From the NCBI RefSeq assembly GCF_003590335.1, contig NZ_MIET01000042.1:62001-126000 (forward strand): a stretch of 64,000 nucleotides of DNA, read 5' to 3'. A model generated the notes under the pieces. It was not told the DNA's origin and ran no database searches. It saw nothing but the letters and a program-made list of their open reading frames with translations. This document shows positions 63,599 to 64,000 of the stretch, one piece after another. This stretch comes from Pseudoalteromonas sp. MSK9-3. GTDB lineage: Bacteria > Pseudomonadota > Gammaproteobacteria > Enterobacterales > Alteromonadaceae. Every line of letters starts with the position of its first letter. The stretch's first letter is position 1. The position numbers and the translations under genes are program-made.

Positions 63599-64000
63599 TA
63601 CTCCTCCTCAAGCGTCAGGTTATCTGGTGTTTGAGTATAAACAAGCAGTTGATCTTTTAGTTTGAATGCGCCTTCTGTCGCAATAAACTCATCACCTTTT
63701 AGTCCATTCGTGATCAACTGCATGTCACCCTGACGCGCACCTAACTCCACTTGAATTGAACGAGCACGCCAATTGTTGCTGTCATCCTGGTCCAATGAAA
63801 AAACGAAAGCGCCAAGTTGGTTTCGAGCAATCGCATTGGTTGGTACTGCAAACATAGGGATACTTGGCGCCGATACTACGACAGAGACCATTTGATTGTG
63901 GTGCAATTGTAATTGGCTATTGTCTAGCTCTGCACGATAAGCAAGCTGGCGTGCAGCAATATCAATAGCGGAATTTTTTGCGATGATGGTCGCTGTTATG
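63598..64000 (-). CDS. RND efflux periplasmic adaptor, 3' part only
   Basis: The C-terminal 134 codons or so of a membrane fusion protein. The frame stays open to the window edge, with helical sequence IAARQLAYRAELDNSQLQL from the hairpin region upstream and the barrel motif VPTNAIARNQLGAFVF typical of HlyD/MFP adaptors. It bridges the inner membrane pump and outer membrane channel. Its stop overlaps the pump start by one base, so the two are translated together. The true start lies beyond 64000. Confidence 0.85.
   Translation of the reverse strand, partial: ITATIIAKNSAIDIAARQLAYRAELDNSQLQLHHNQMVSVVVSAPSIPMFAVPTNAIARNQLGAFVFSLDQDDSNNWRARSIQVELGARQGDMQLITNGLKGDEFIATEGAFKLKDQLLVYTQTPDNLTLEEE

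Overview
The window looks like a chromosomal segment of a marine gammaproteobacterium, most likely Pseudoalteromonas or a close relative. That is an inference from the AT-rich sequence, the many secreted hydrolases (an M36 peptidase with a GlyGly-CTERM tail, CpdB, a GH25 muramidase), the TonB-dependent receptor, the DUF6279-type lipoprotein and a chromosomal integron. No rRNA or tRNA gene was seen.

Layout. 1-6.5 kb: a tandem of dispersed palindromic repeats, a TonB-dependent receptor followed by a DUF1624/HGSNAT-like membrane protein, then a type I-F CRISPR array (15 repeats including a truncated last one, 14 spacers) with no cas genes in the window. Copies of the palindromic repeat lie on both sides of the array. 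An AlkD-like DNA alkylation repair gene follows. 6.5-18.6 kb: ordinary accessory genes: three small enzymes and exporters, a tectonin-like secreted protein, a hybrid histidine kinase, a GH25 muramidase/membrane protein pair and a DUF6279-type lipoprotein. 18.6-24.2 kb: an IS3-family element next to a compact integron. The integron has an intact intI with a LexA box, an attI region and three cassettes of unknown function, each ending in a recognisable attC.

24.4-31.4 kb: an exported methyltransferase-like protein, a DJ-1/PfpI-like protein without its nucleophilic cysteine, a PD40 beta-propeller protein, a secreted protein behind a good Fur box, and a divergent acyltransferase / membrane-LytTR regulator pair. 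31.7-46.6 kb: secreted and surface proteins: a PKD-YHYH lipoprotein, a class C beta-lactamase-like hydrolase, CpdB, an OB-repeat exported protein, a 1329-residue M36 peptidase divergent from a possible chaperone-like lipoprotein, and a six-cysteine secreted peptide. 46.8-60.4 kb: small enzymes, a rhodanese pseudogene, an unknown two-gene pair (51.9-54.1 kb), an unknown/SDR/membrane/AraC gene cluster, and hydrolase and acetyltransferase genes. 60.5-64 kb: an RND efflux pump and the 3' part of its adaptor gene, which runs off the window.

The strongest candidate for undescribed biology is the SOS-controlled integron with three unknown cassettes. Next come the cas-less I-F array with an internally duplicated newest spacer, the 51.9-54.1 kb gene pair, and the six-cysteine peptide. 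Where a Shine-Dalgarno (SD) sequence favours an internal start, the shorter gene is given and the reason stated.
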